Assembly: GCA_003022505.1 (NCBI GenBank) | Contig: PXTQ01000028.1 | Coordinates: 1 to 7,708 of the forward strand | DNA: 7,708 nucleotides | Origin: Bacteroidetes bacterium QS_8_64_10 | Lineage (GTDB): Bacteria > Bacteroidota > Rhodothermia > Rhodothermales > Salinibacteraceae | Direction of reading: 5' to 3' | Part shown: in pieces, positions 1-5,323 of the stretch | Layout of the letters: each line of letters starts with the position of its first letter | Position numbering within the stretch: the first letter of the stretch is position 1 | The notes under the pieces: generated by a model | The model's input: the letters and a program-made list of their open reading frames with translations, nothing else | Databases searched by the model: none | Told to the model about the DNA's origin: nothing | Made by a program: the position numbers and the translations under genes

Positions 1-1
1 C

Positions 2-130
2 GGAGGCGGCGCTGGCGGCACCGCCGAACTCGCGACCGGCGGCGGCGTGAGCGGCGATGTCGAGGCCGCGATACAGAGCCTTTGGGACTGCACCGACGTG
101 ACGGTCACAGAATCTGAGGTGGTGATGTGA
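2..130 (+). CDS. C-terminal end of an unidentified haloarchaeal protein
   Basis: An open frame enters from the left edge and ends at a TGA at 128-130, giving 42 residues. It starts with a Gly/Ala-rich stretch and ends with an acidic, Val/Thr-rich tail (ending ...VTVTESEVVM). I do not recognise the family. Its last codons overlap the GTG start of the downstream glycosyltransferase (ATGTGA), so the two are probably translated from one mRNA. A role in surface glycan or exopolysaccharide synthesis is possible from this linkage alone; nothing in the 42 residues shows it. The acidic tail and GC-rich third positions, judged by eye, fit haloarchaea. Confidence 0.6.
   Translation, partial: GGGAGGTAELATGGGVSGDVEAAIQSLWDCTDVTVTESEVVM
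116..126 (+). promoter_or_regulatory. Archaeal-type ribosome binding site deciding the GTG start
   Basis: GAGGTGGTGAT lies directly before the GTG at 127 and resembles the archaeal Shine-Dalgarno consensus GGAGGTGAT with one inserted base pair step. It lies inside the end of the upstream gene and favours GTG 127 over the in-frame ATG at 163. None of the genes between 505 and 6990 has a signal of this kind. Confidence 0.5.
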
Positions 131-504
131 CCAGCCGTCGGACTGCACGGAGTGAGGACGTGATGCCGGCCGGTGAGTCACTCACCCAAGAGACGTCCTC
201 TGGAAAGGGCGGGGGCCTCTCCGTGGTGCAGGTCTCTCACCTCTACCGCCCGTCTATCGGTGGGATCGAAAACTATATTTACCGGCTCAACGCGCCCCTC
301 CGGGACCGCGGGCACGAGGTCCGAACGGTGACTACCGATCTCAGTTGCGTCGGCGACAGCCCGCTTCCGCGGGACGATGAGGCCGTATACTGCGAGACGA
401 CCGCGACTGTCTTCAGAAACCCGTTCTCCATCGAGTTGTTCCGGCAGTTGCGAACTGCCGCAGCCGACGTCTACCATCTTCACAGCCCGTGGTTCCTGCC
501 GACG
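127..504 (+). CDS. GT4-type glycosyltransferase, N-terminal fragment cut at the left junction
   Basis: This encodes the donor half of a retaining GT-B fold glycosyltransferase (GT4, capsular/N-glycan type). Such enzymes transfer a sugar from a nucleotide-sugar to a lipid- or glycan-linked acceptor at the cytoplasmic membrane face. About 126 authentic residues remain of the 350-400 usual for the family. Residues ~33-50 read VVQVSHLYRPSIGGIENYIY, the characteristic first strand and Gly-Gly-xE loop of the Glyco_transf_4 domain. Residues ~115-122 (VYHLHSPW) match the second conserved H-x-H-S/G strand. The C-terminal nucleotide-sugar domain with its EX7E motif is absent. The frame stays open to a stop at 766-768, but the ~87 codons after about 505 are only the antisense of rplO. 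The start is GTG 127, overlapping the upstream stop; ATG 163 is the alternative. A haloarchaeal source is inferred from acidic composition and start signals. Confidence 0.75.
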
Positions 505-515
505 GTCGAGGCGGT
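495..515. other. Left archaeal/bacterial junction zone
   Basis: Plus-strand glycosyltransferase coding (ending near ...HSPWFLPT) gives way here to the 3'-truncated rplO read on the minus strand (ending near ...RLADEDRLD). The bases around 501-513 can be read as plausible codons of either gene, so the exact breakpoint cannot be fixed, and a short shared sequence at the join is possible. There is no transposon end, att site, tRNA gene or target-site duplication around it. Confidence 0.7.
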
Positions 516-783
516 CTTCGTCGGCGAGTCGCTGCAAGCGCTTGACGTTCACCGGGCGGTACTCCGTACGAAACGGGCTGTTGAAGCCGAACTTGGGCAC
601 GCGCTGGACCAGCGGCGTCTGCCCGCCCTCGAAGTAGACGGAGATCTTTCCGCCCGAGCGACTTTTTTGGCCCTTCGTGCCGCGCGTAGAGCTGTGGCCG
701 CCGTAGCCGGAGCCGGCCCCGCGTCCGATGCGCTTGCGCTCTTCCGTGGCGCCCTCGGCTGGTTGTAGGTTGCTGAGATCCAT
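505..783 (-). CDS. rplO: 50S ribosomal protein L15, 3'-truncated
   Basis: L15 is a late-assembling protein of the bacterial large subunit that contacts 23S rRNA. About 93 of the usual ~145-150 residues remain. The opening MDLSNLQPAEGATEERKRIG is followed by the Gly-rich RGxGSGxGxxSxRGxKGQKSRSG segment (residues ~21-45), which is diagnostic for L15, then FEGGQTPLxxRxPKxGF (~51-67) and the NVxRLQRLAD strand (~79-88). After residue ~93 the frame continues to 178, but that part is the antisense of the glycosyltransferase and resembles no L15. The start is ATG at 781-783, with AAAGA just upstream. Loss of the C-terminal globular domain should make it non-functional. As in other spc operons it follows rpmD; secY would normally come next and is missing because of the junction. 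Confidence 0.93.
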
Positions 784-805
784 GGTCTTTAGCGTTTGCG
801 CATTG

Positions 806-826
806 GGGCGACGCGCCGCGTCGCCC
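806..826. repeat. Perfect GC-rich hairpin in the rpmD-rplO spacer
   Basis: GGGCGACGCG (806-815) and CGCGTCGCCC (817-826) are perfect inverted copies around a single C. They can fold as a 9-bp stem with a 3-nt loop in either strand's RNA. In the operon transcript the hairpin lies 22 nt before the rplO start codon and is not followed by a U-run, so an intrinsic terminator is unlikely. An mRNA-processing or translation-modulating stem, or a REP-like dispersed palindrome, fits better. Confidence 0.7.
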
Positions 827-871
827 TTACGTGTATGAGTAAGATACGTCGTCTCAAAGGAAGCGTCGCTC

Positions 872-1063
872 TCATTTTCGTTCTTCGACCTCTTCGACTT
901 CCACCAGGTGCTCCACGTTGCCGATCATGCCGCGTATCTGCGGGGTGTCTTCGTGCACGACGCTCTGGTGCCGTCCCTGAAGGCCGAGCGCCTCGATGGT
1001 CCGACGCTGGCGCTTTGATTGCTTGATCAGCCCGCGCACCTGTGTGATTTTGAGTTTGGGCAT
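872..1063 (-). CDS. rpmD: 50S ribosomal protein L30
   Basis: L30 is a small 23S-rRNA-binding protein of the large subunit. The product is 63 residues, the bacterial length; archaeal L30 is more than twice as long. The conserved pattern KLKITQVRGLIKQSKRQRRT (residues ~3-22) is followed by LGLxxRHQxVVHEDTPQIRGMI (~26-47), the family's central strand and helix. An acidic tail (VEVEEVEERK) ends it, which suits a high-salt cytoplasm. The start is ATG 1061-1063, with AAAGA a few bases upstream; the longer frame beginning at 1093 adds ten residues with no family match. It sits between rpsE and rplO as in most bacterial spc operons. Confidence 0.95.
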   Translation of the reverse strand: MPKLKITQVRGLIKQSKRQRRTIEALGLQGRHQSVVHEDTPQIRGMIGNVEHLVEVEEVEERK

Positions 1064-1112
1064 GTCTCTTTCTGATACGGTTGCCTTGAGCAAATCGGTA
1101 CTGCTCTATCTG

Positions 1113-1180
1113 TCGAGGTCGTAAATCGTAATGCGCAAAACGTAAAAAGACAGCACCATTACGTTCACGTTTCACGCAGT
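1113..1180. repeat. Word-repeat spacer between rpsE and rpmD (GCGTAAT family)
   Basis: This 116-bp spacer carries the words GGTCGTAAATCGTAATGCGC near 1118-1136 and CATTACGTTCACGTTTCACG from 1157. CGTAATG (1127-1133) and CATTACG (1157-1163) are perfect 7-bp inverted copies with a 23-nt loop. GGTCGTA and CGTAATGCGC recur in the rplE-rpsN spacer (3709-3720), marking it as one member of a dispersed family in this operon. Confidence 0.6.
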
Positions 1181-1692
1181 CATCCTTCAAACACCTTCTT
1201 GAGCGGGATGTCGCGCCGCCGGGCCACCTCGATGGGGTCCTCCAGCTGCCGGAGCGCATCCATCGTTGCGCCCACCTGGTTGTGCGGATTGCTCGTGCCC
1301 ACCGACTTCGAGAGCACATCGCTCACGCCCGCGCATTCCAGCACAGCGCGCACGCCGCCGCCCGCGATGACGCCCGTACCGGGCGCGGCGGGCTTCAGCA
1401 CCACCTCGCCGGCGTCCTGCTTGCCCACCACCTCGTGCGGGATCGTGCCCTCATCCAGCGGCACCCGGATCAGGTCTTTCTTGGCATCGTCCTTGCCCTT
1501 CGAGATCGCGCTCGACACGTCGTTGGCTTTGCCGAGTCCCGCTCCCACACTGCCGTTGCCGTCACCGACGACCACGACCGTGTTGAACGAGAAGCGTCGA
1601 CCACCCTGTACCACTTTCGAGACGCGGTTGACAGCCACCAGCTTGTCTTGGAGGTTGCCTCCGCCGCCGCGTTTTCTGCCTTGTCGTGCCAT
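1180..1692 (-). CDS. rpsE: 30S ribosomal protein S5
   Basis: S5 lies at the mRNA entry side of the small subunit and contributes to decoding accuracy and helicase activity. The protein has 170 residues, normal for the family. The N-terminal double-stranded-RNA-binding-like domain is visible as LVAVNRVSKVVQGGRRFSF (residues ~18-36), then VVVGDGNGSVGxGxGKAxDVxxAI. The C-terminal domain shows GTGVIAGGGVRAVLECAGVSD (~105-125) and the SNPHN motif (~133-137). The start ATG 1690-1692 gives the expected MARQGRKRGGGGNLQDK beginning, with an A-rich upstream stretch. The order rplR-rpsE-rpmD is the normal bacterial one. It appears intact and functional. Confidence 0.97.
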   Translation of the reverse strand: MARQGRKRGGGGNLQDKLVAVNRVSKVVQGGRRFSFNTVVVVGDGNGSVGAGLGKANDVSSAISKGKDDAKKDLIRVPLDEGTIPHEVVGKQDAGEVVLKPAAPGTGVIAGGGVRAVLECAGVSDVLSKSVGTSNPHNQVGATMDALRQLEDPIEVARRRDIPLKKVFEG

Positions 1693-1753
1693 AGCTTTTT
1701 CGGTTACGTTTTCAGCGTAATACTCGTTGTGCTCAACCTCACCGGTTTCAAGC

Positions 1754-1839
1754 TTTCATCGAAGGTCGTATTGCGTGATGCGTATTGCGTAAGGGTGCTC
1801 GCCTCGATGAAACACGCAATACGAAATACGCAACAGCTA
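1754..1839. repeat. Interlocking inverted and direct repeats in the rplR-rpsE spacer
   Basis: TTTCATCGA (1754-1762) is the inverse of TCGATGAAA (1804-1812). CGTATTGCGT occurs twice as a direct repeat (1767-1776 and 1781-1790) and once inverted as ACGCAATACG (1814-1823). The arm order is A-B-B-A'-B', so the two pairings cross, as in an H-type pseudoknot, or are mutually exclusive. AAGGGTGCTCGCCTC (1791-1805) recurs with two changes at 3721-3735. The element begins right after the rplR stop codon in the transcript. Confidence 0.65.
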
Positions 1840-2193
1840 AAAATCCAGCCCGCCTTCGCGTGCACCCTCGGCGAGCGCTTCTACACGCCCGTGATAGCGA
1901 TACCCGTTCCGGTCGAAGACGGCTTTCTCGATGCCCTCGTCCTCGGCGCGTTCCGCCAGCAGCTCCCCCACGGCCTGCGACACGTCGGTCGGCGACTCGC
2001 CCACCGCACCGTCATCCCGGCTGGAGGCCGCTGCCATCGTGTGACCGCGCAAGTCGTCGATGAGCTGCGCGTAAATGTGCTGGTTGGAACGGTACACCGA
2101 AAGGCGCGGGCGCGCTCGCGTTCCGTGTATCTTGTCGCGGATGCCGCGCTTGACGCGCTCGCGGCGTGCTCTCTTTTTGCTTTTGGTTGCCAT
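1837..2193 (-). CDS. rplR: 50S ribosomal protein L18
   Basis: L18 binds 5S rRNA together with L5 and anchors it in the central protuberance. The product is 118 residues, the family norm. A Lys/Arg-rich start (MATKSKKRARRERVKRGIRDKI) leads to GTxxRPRLSVYRSNxHIYAQLIDD (residues ~24-48), the 5S-binding strand region. The conserved end is FDRNGYRYHGRVxALAEGAREGGLDF. The middle (~57-90) is acidic (AVGESPTDVSQAVGELLAERAEDE), a mark of halophilic proteins. The start is ATG 2191-2193 and the stop is TAG. It follows rplF by 53 bp, the tightest spacing in the segment. Confidence 0.97.
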   Translation of the reverse strand: MATKSKKRARRERVKRGIRDKIHGTRARPRLSVYRSNQHIYAQLIDDLRGHTMAAASSRDDGAVGESPTDVSQAVGELLAERAEDEGIEKAVFDRNGYRYHGRVEALAEGAREGGLDF

Positions 2194-2246
2194 GATGCCT
2201 GTCTCTGTCGCCTGATTCTAACGTCGGACCCGTTTTTCGGAAGGCG

Positions 2247-2816
2247 TTATTCCGTCGTGGCCGCCACGCCCGTCTTACCCGCCTTGCGCTCTACGTCTTC
2301 GCCCACGTAGCGGATGCCCTTCCCCTTGTACGGCTCCGGCGGGCGCAATTCGCGGATCTTGGCCGCCACCTGCCCCACGAGTTGCTTATCGACCCCCTCG
2401 ACGGTGACGCGCGGATTGTCCCCGCGCCCACCCTCCTCCGCTGACACGTCAATGCCGTCAGGCGGTACGAAAAAGATGGGATGCGAGAAGCCCAGCTCCA
2501 AATGCAGAGCACCGTTTCTCATATTAGCGCGGTAACCGATCCCCCGAATCTCCAGTTCTTTCGTATACCCTTCGGCCACCCCCTCCACCATGTTGCTAAT
2601 GAGCGCGCGATACAGGCCGTGCTGCGCACGGGCCTGCTTGGTGTCGCTCTCCCGTGTGACGACGAGCGCGCCGTTCTGCTGCTCGACGGTGAGGTGCTCG
2701 TCGACCTGCCGCGACAACTCGCCGTGCGGTCCTTTGAGCGTGATCGCGTTGTCGCCGGCAATCTCTGCCGATACGTCGTCGCCCAACTCGATGGGGCGGT
2801 TTCCGATGCGGGACAT
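2247..2816 (-). CDS. rplF: 50S ribosomal protein L6
   Basis: L6 lies near the GTPase-associated centre of the large subunit and binds 23S rRNA. The protein has 189 residues, close to the usual 175-185. The opening MSRIGNRPIELGDDVSAEIA is canonical. Two similar alpha/beta domains follow. The first includes LKGPHGELSRQV (residues ~22-33); the second ends with VDKQLVGQVAAKIRELRPPEPYKGKGIRYVGE, whose PPEPYKGKGIRY block is the L6 signature. A short tail (KAGKTGVAATTE) completes it. ATG 2814-2816 was chosen because the 34 extra residues upstream in the open frame have no family match and come from the spacer. It lies between rpsH and rplR as expected. Confidence 0.97.
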   Translation of the reverse strand: MSRIGNRPIELGDDVSAEIAGDNAITLKGPHGELSRQVDEHLTVEQQNGALVVTRESDTKQARAQHGLYRALISNMVEGVAEGYTKELEIRGIGYRANMRNGALHLELGFSHPIFFVPPDGIDVSAEEGGRGDNPRVTVEGVDKQLVGQVAAKIRELRPPEPYKGKGIRYVGEDVERKAGKTGVAATTE

Positions 2817-2908
2817 AGTTGCGTTGGCTTGTTTTCGCGTTTGCACGTTGCGGCGTTGTGCGCCTTCATGAGGGTGCCTGCTTTTGACGTCCTCCAGGCG
2901 AGCCTCTT

Positions 2909-2931
2909 CACGAATCACGGATTACGCATCA
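2909..2931. repeat. Post-stop repeat after rpsH
   Basis: The minus strand reads from the rpsH stop as TGATGCGTAATCCGTGATTC followed by GTG. The same words, with short insertions, follow the rplE stop codon at 3763-3790 (TGATCGCGTATTCCGTGTTT, then CTTCGTG). Both copies overlap the TGA and extend into the spacer, so they are positioned relative to gene ends. Confidence 0.55.
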
Positions 2932-3330
2932 ATAGACGTAAGCGAGCACTTCGCCGCCGATGCCTACTTTGCGCGCCTCCTTGTCGGTCATCACGCCGCG
3001 CGAGGTCGTCAGAATGGCGACGCCCAGCCCGTTCTTGACGCGCGGCAGCTCGTCGGATTTCACGTAGTTGCGCAGACCGGGCTTCGAGACACGCTGGATC
3101 ATGCGGATGACCGGCTCGTCGTGCTGATCGTATTTCAGGTAAATGCGAAGCAGATCTTGCTTGCCGTCCTCAATGTCGAGATAGTTTTCGACGTAACCTT
3201 TTTCCACCAGAATCTGCGTCATGGCGCGCTTCAGCTTGGAGGCCGGCACGTCTACGTGCTGATGATCCGCCTCCTGCGCATTGCGGATGCGCGTCATGTA
3301 ATCAGCTACGGGATCGGTCGTCGTACTCAT
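2929..3330 (-). CDS. rpsH: 30S ribosomal protein S8
   Basis: S8 is a primary 16S rRNA-binding protein needed early in small-subunit assembly; in Escherichia coli it also represses the spc operon. The product is 133 residues (usual 130-133). It shows DPVADYMTRIRNAQ (residues ~6-19), the KLKRAMTQILVEKGYV helix (~32-47) and the C-terminal GLGVAILTTSRGVMTDKEAR (~102-121), whose (S/T)T(S/P)xGxMTDxEAR pattern is the RNA-binding signature, ending GGEVLAYVY. ATG 3328-3330 is used; the 21 additional upstream residues come from spacer repeats. No obvious S8-binding mimic was found near the rplE start, so spc-type autoregulation is not supported. Confidence 0.97.
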   Translation of the reverse strand: MSTTTDPVADYMTRIRNAQEADHQHVDVPASKLKRAMTQILVEKGYVENYLDIEDGKQDLLRIYLKYDQHDEPVIRMIQRVSKPGLRNYVKSDELPRVKNGLGVAILTTSRGVMTDKEARKVGIGGEVLAYVY

Positions 3331-3389
3331 TACGGGTGTCGATTTTCGGGTGTCATTCGACATTCGCAATTCGACAGTCGAAAATGGGA
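3331..3389. repeat. Word-repeat spacer between rpsN and rpsH (ATTCG family)
   Basis: The spacer is made almost wholly of ATTCG/TCGA words. CATTCGACATTCGCAA (3354-3369) recurs with one change at 4913-4928 in the rplN-rplX spacer. ATTTTCG (3342-3348) and CGAAAAT (3379-3385) form a 7-bp inverted pair enclosing most of the element. Confidence 0.6.
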
Positions 3390-3659
3390 TCACCAGCTGG
3401 CTTTGCGCACGCCCGGAATCTTGCCTTCAAGGGCCATCTCGCGGAAGACGATGCGGCTGACGCCAAACTCGCGCATGAAGCCGCGCGTGCGCCCCGAAAT
3501 CGGGCAGCGGTTGTTCTGGCGCACGGGGCTGGAGTCGCGAGGCAGCTTCTGGAGTTCGGTCCACTTACCCTCTTCCTTCAGCTTGCGGCGCTTGTCTTTG
3601 TACTTTTCGTAGAGCCTGCGACGTTTCTTCTCGCGGGCGATCCAACTTTTCTTAGCCAT
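3390..3659 (-). CDS. rpsN: 30S ribosomal protein S14, zinc-independent type
   Basis: S14 binds 16S rRNA in the head of the small subunit, near the A and P sites. The protein has 89 residues and lacks the two CxxC zinc-binding pairs of the short archaeal/Gram-positive form, so it is the zinc-independent bacterial type. A very basic N-terminal half (MAKKSWIAREKKRRRLYEKY) leads to LPRDSSPVRQNNRCPISGRTRG (residues ~39-60). The end is FGVSRIVFREMALEGKIPGVRKASW, a near-perfect family signature. The start ATG 3657-3659 has AAGGA two bases upstream, one of the few SD-like signals in this operon. It lies between rplE and rpsH as expected. Confidence 0.97.
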   Translation of the reverse strand: MAKKSWIAREKKRRRLYEKYKDKRRKLKEEGKWTELQKLPRDSSPVRQNNRCPISGRTRGFMREFGVSRIVFREMALEGKIPGVRKASW

Positions 3660-3708
3660 GGTCCTTGTTGCGGTGTCGTTTATGCCAGAAAGCTACTTAT
3701 TTTTACAG

Positions 3709-3790
3709 GTCGTAATGCGCAAGGGTGTTTGCCTCAACGCAATACGAGACGAGAGGGCGACTCACGAAGTAAACACGGAATACGCGATCA
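3709..3790. repeat. Word-repeat spacer between rplE and rpsN (GCGTATT family)
   Basis: GGTCGTAATGCGC (3708-3720), AAGGGTGTTTGCCTC (3721-3735) and ACGCAATACGA (3737-3747) are collinear with the element in the rplR-rpsE spacer (1765-1824), but without its extra internal copies. The end nearest rplE (3763-3790) overlaps its stop codon and resembles the repeat following rpsH (2909-2931). Confidence 0.6.
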
Positions 3791-4384
3791 CGCGGCTTGC
3801 GCGGGAGCCTCTTCTTCCTCGTCCTCGCCGCGCCGCACAAACGGCATGCCCAGCGCCTTCAGGAGCGCGTGCGCCTCCTCGTCCGTCTCCGCCGTGGTCA
3901 CGAACGTCACGTCCATCCCGTCGATGCGGTCTACCTCGTCCATGCTGACCTCCGGGAAGATCGTCTGATTGCTGACGCCGAGCGTGTAGTTGCCGCCCCC
4001 GTCGAAGCTGCGGTCCGGCACGCCCTGAAAGTCGCGCACGTTCGGGAGGGCGAGCGTGACGAGGCGGTCGAAAAACTCGTACATGCGGTCGCCGCGAAGC
4101 GTGACGGACGCGCCGATGGGCATGCCCTTGCGCACGCCGAAGCTGGCGACGCTCTTGCGCGCGCGCCGCACGGACGGATGCTGCCCCGTGATGGCGCGCA
4201 GCTCCTCAACGGCATCGTCCAGCGCGGCCTGACTCTCGACGGCCTCGCCCACCCCCTTGTTGATGCTGATTTTTTTGAGGCGCGGCACCTCCATCACGTT
4301 CTCGTACCCAAACTGTTCGGTGAGTTCGGGTACGACCTCGTCGTCGTACGTCTCCTTAAGTCGGGGCGTGTATTGCTCTGCCAA
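3788..4384 (-). CDS. rplE: 50S ribosomal protein L5, TTG start, acidic C-terminal tail
   Basis: L5 binds 5S rRNA in the central protuberance and contacts P-site tRNA. From TTG 4382-4384 the protein has 198 residues, somewhat longer than the usual ~180. It shows YTPRLKETYDDEVVPELTEQFGYENVMEVPRLKKISINKGVGEA (residues ~5-48), then GQHPSVRRARKSVASFGVRKGMPIGASVTLRG (~72-103), and GNYTLGVSNQTIFPE (~138-152), the L5 signature. The extra length is an acidic tail (RRGEDEEEEAPAQAA). No ATG fits: the open frame reaches back to 4561, but only the residues from Leu60 onward match L5. GGAG lies 8 bases before the TTG, supporting this start. It stands between rplX and rpsN with no rps4e, as in bacteria. Confidence 0.95.
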   Translation of the reverse strand: MAEQYTPRLKETYDDEVVPELTEQFGYENVMEVPRLKKISINKGVGEAVESQAALDDAVEELRAITGQHPSVRRARKSVASFGVRKGMPIGASVTLRGDRMYEFFDRLVTLALPNVRDFQGVPDRSFDGGGNYTLGVSNQTIFPEVSMDEVDRIDGMDVTFVTTAETDEEAHALLKALGMPFVRRGEDEEEEAPAQAA

Positions 4385-4518
4385 ACCTAATTCTCCGTAT
4401 TGATTGGGTTGACGTTTCAGTTTGCCCGTTTGCCGGTGCCAAAGCGTGATGCGTTCAAAAAGGCATCCTATGGAAATGACGCCCGGCGCGGCGGGTTCCT
4501 GCTCCACACATGCTTCAA

Positions 4519-4851
4519 TCAATCCAGCTCTTCGCCCGTCGTCTTGGCGTAGCGCACCCACTGCCCCTTGCCGGTGTCCGGGTTTTCGATGCGCTTGCGC
4601 CCAACGCGCGTAGGCTCGCCGTCGGAGTCGAGCGGCATGACGTTGGAGACGTGGATCGGCTGCTCCTGCTCCAGGCGCGCGCCCTGCCGGTGCGTCTGGT
4701 TGGGCTTGACGTGGCGCACGCGCACGTTCACGCCCTCGACGATGACGCGCTCTTTCTTGCGGAAGACTTTCAGGATCTTGCCTTCCTCACCCTTGCTGTT
4801 GCCCGCCGTGACGCGCACGCGGTCGCCTTCTTTTACGTGGAGCTTGTTCAT
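4519..4851 (-). CDS. rplX: 50S ribosomal protein L24
   Basis: L24 is an assembly-initiating protein of the large subunit, located near the exit tunnel. The product has 110 residues (usual 100-110). The KOW motif is visible as VKEGDRVRVTAGNSKGEEGKILKVF (residues ~6-30), followed by VIVEGVNVRVRHVKPNQTHRQG (~35-56) and a middle block ending in PIHVSNVMPLD, all typical of bacterial L24. The start ATG 4849-4851 gives MNKLHVKEGD; the upstream part of the open frame (to 4908) translates the ATTCG-word spacer. No SD-like signal is seen. The acidic end (TTGEELD) is in keeping with the other proteins here. Confidence 0.96.
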   Translation of the reverse strand: MNKLHVKEGDRVRVTAGNSKGEEGKILKVFRKKERVIVEGVNVRVRHVKPNQTHRQGARLEQEQPIHVSNVMPLDSDGEPTRVGRKRIENPDTGKGQWVRYAKTTGEELD

Positions 4852-4936
4852 GGTCGAGTTTCGGGTTCCGAATTTCGAGTTTCGCGTTCTGCGTTCAGGT
4901 GCCGGCATTCGCCATTCGACACTCGCAAATCGTCGT
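4852..4936. repeat. Word-repeat spacer between rplN and rplX (ATTCG family)
   Basis: The spacer consists of repeated words such as TCGAGTTTCGGGTTCCG, AATTTCGAGTTTCGCG and CATTCGCCATTCGACACTCG. CATTCGACACTCGCAA (4913-4928) matches 3354-3369 in the rpsN-rpsH spacer at 15 of 16 bases. A step of about 7-9 bp between TTCG words is apparent by eye. Confidence 0.6.
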
Positions 4937-5305
4937 TCACAGCACTTCCGGGGCGAGGGAGACGATGCGCATGAAGCGGCGCTCGCGCAGCTCGCGGGCG
5001 ATGGGGCCGAAGATGCGCGTGCCTACCGGCTCACCGGTGTCGGTGATGAGGACGGCGGCGTTCTCGTCGAAGCGGATGTAGGAGCCGTCGTCGCGGCGAT
5101 GCTCCTTCTTGGCGCGCACCACCACCGCCGCGCTGACCTCGCCCTTGCTGACGGTGCCGCTGGGAATGGCGTTCTTGACGCTAACCTTGATGGTGTCGCC
5201 GACGCCGGCGTAGCGGCGCCCGCTGCCGCCCATCACGCGCAAACACTGCACTTCTCTGGCTCCGCTGTTGTCGGCTACGGTGAGCCGGGACTCTTGCTGA
5301 ATCAT
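4937..5305 (-). CDS. rplN: 50S ribosomal protein L14
   Basis: L14 is a conserved large-subunit protein at the intersubunit interface (bridge B8). The product has 122 residues, exactly the bacterial norm. It runs MIQQESRLTVADNSGAREVQ, then the central GGSGRRYAGVGDTIKVSVKNAIP (residues ~26-48) and AVVVRAKKEHRRDDGSYIRFDENAAVLI (~60-87), and ends GTRIFGPIARELRERRFMRIVSLAPEVL, the L14 C-terminal signature. The start is ATG 5303-5305 with GAAAGA upstream. It is one of the most strongly conserved proteins here and would be a good marker for placing the bacterial donor. Confidence 0.98.
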   Translation of the reverse strand: MIQQESRLTVADNSGAREVQCLRVMGGSGRRYAGVGDTIKVSVKNAIPSGTVSKGEVSAAVVVRAKKEHRRDDGSYIRFDENAAVLITDTGEPVGTRIFGPIARELRERRFMRIVSLAPEVL

Positions 5306-5323
5306 CGTCTTTCGGATTTGAAG

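Noticed and set aside
178..504. C-terminal part of the minus-strand frame of rplO
   Set aside because: After about residue 93 the translation is the antisense of the glycosyltransferase and shows no L15 C-terminal features.
505..768. C-terminal part of the plus-strand frame beginning at 127
   Set aside because: Residues after the junction are the antisense of rplO (Ala/Arg/Leu-rich with no GT-B C-terminal motif), so they are not a genuine glycosyltransferase domain.
806..826. Intrinsic terminator between rpmD and rplO
   Set aside because: The stem is strong but is followed by no U-run in either direction, and it sits inside an operon whose next gene lies only 22 nt away.
1282..2310. Long plus-strand open frame of 342 codons
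   Set aside because: It runs antisense through rpsE and rplR, with no recognisable domain; it is open only because of the GC-rich codon usage of the minus-strand genes. The same holds for the plus-strand frames at 2884-3612, 3336-3968, 3797-4390, 4568-5398, 5516-5983, 5851-6510 and 6665-7183.
4385..4518. S8-binding regulatory site before rplE, as in the Escherichia coli spc operon
   Set aside because: The spacer has a small CCCG/CGGG stem but I could not find the S8-type internal-loop helix; no support beyond position.
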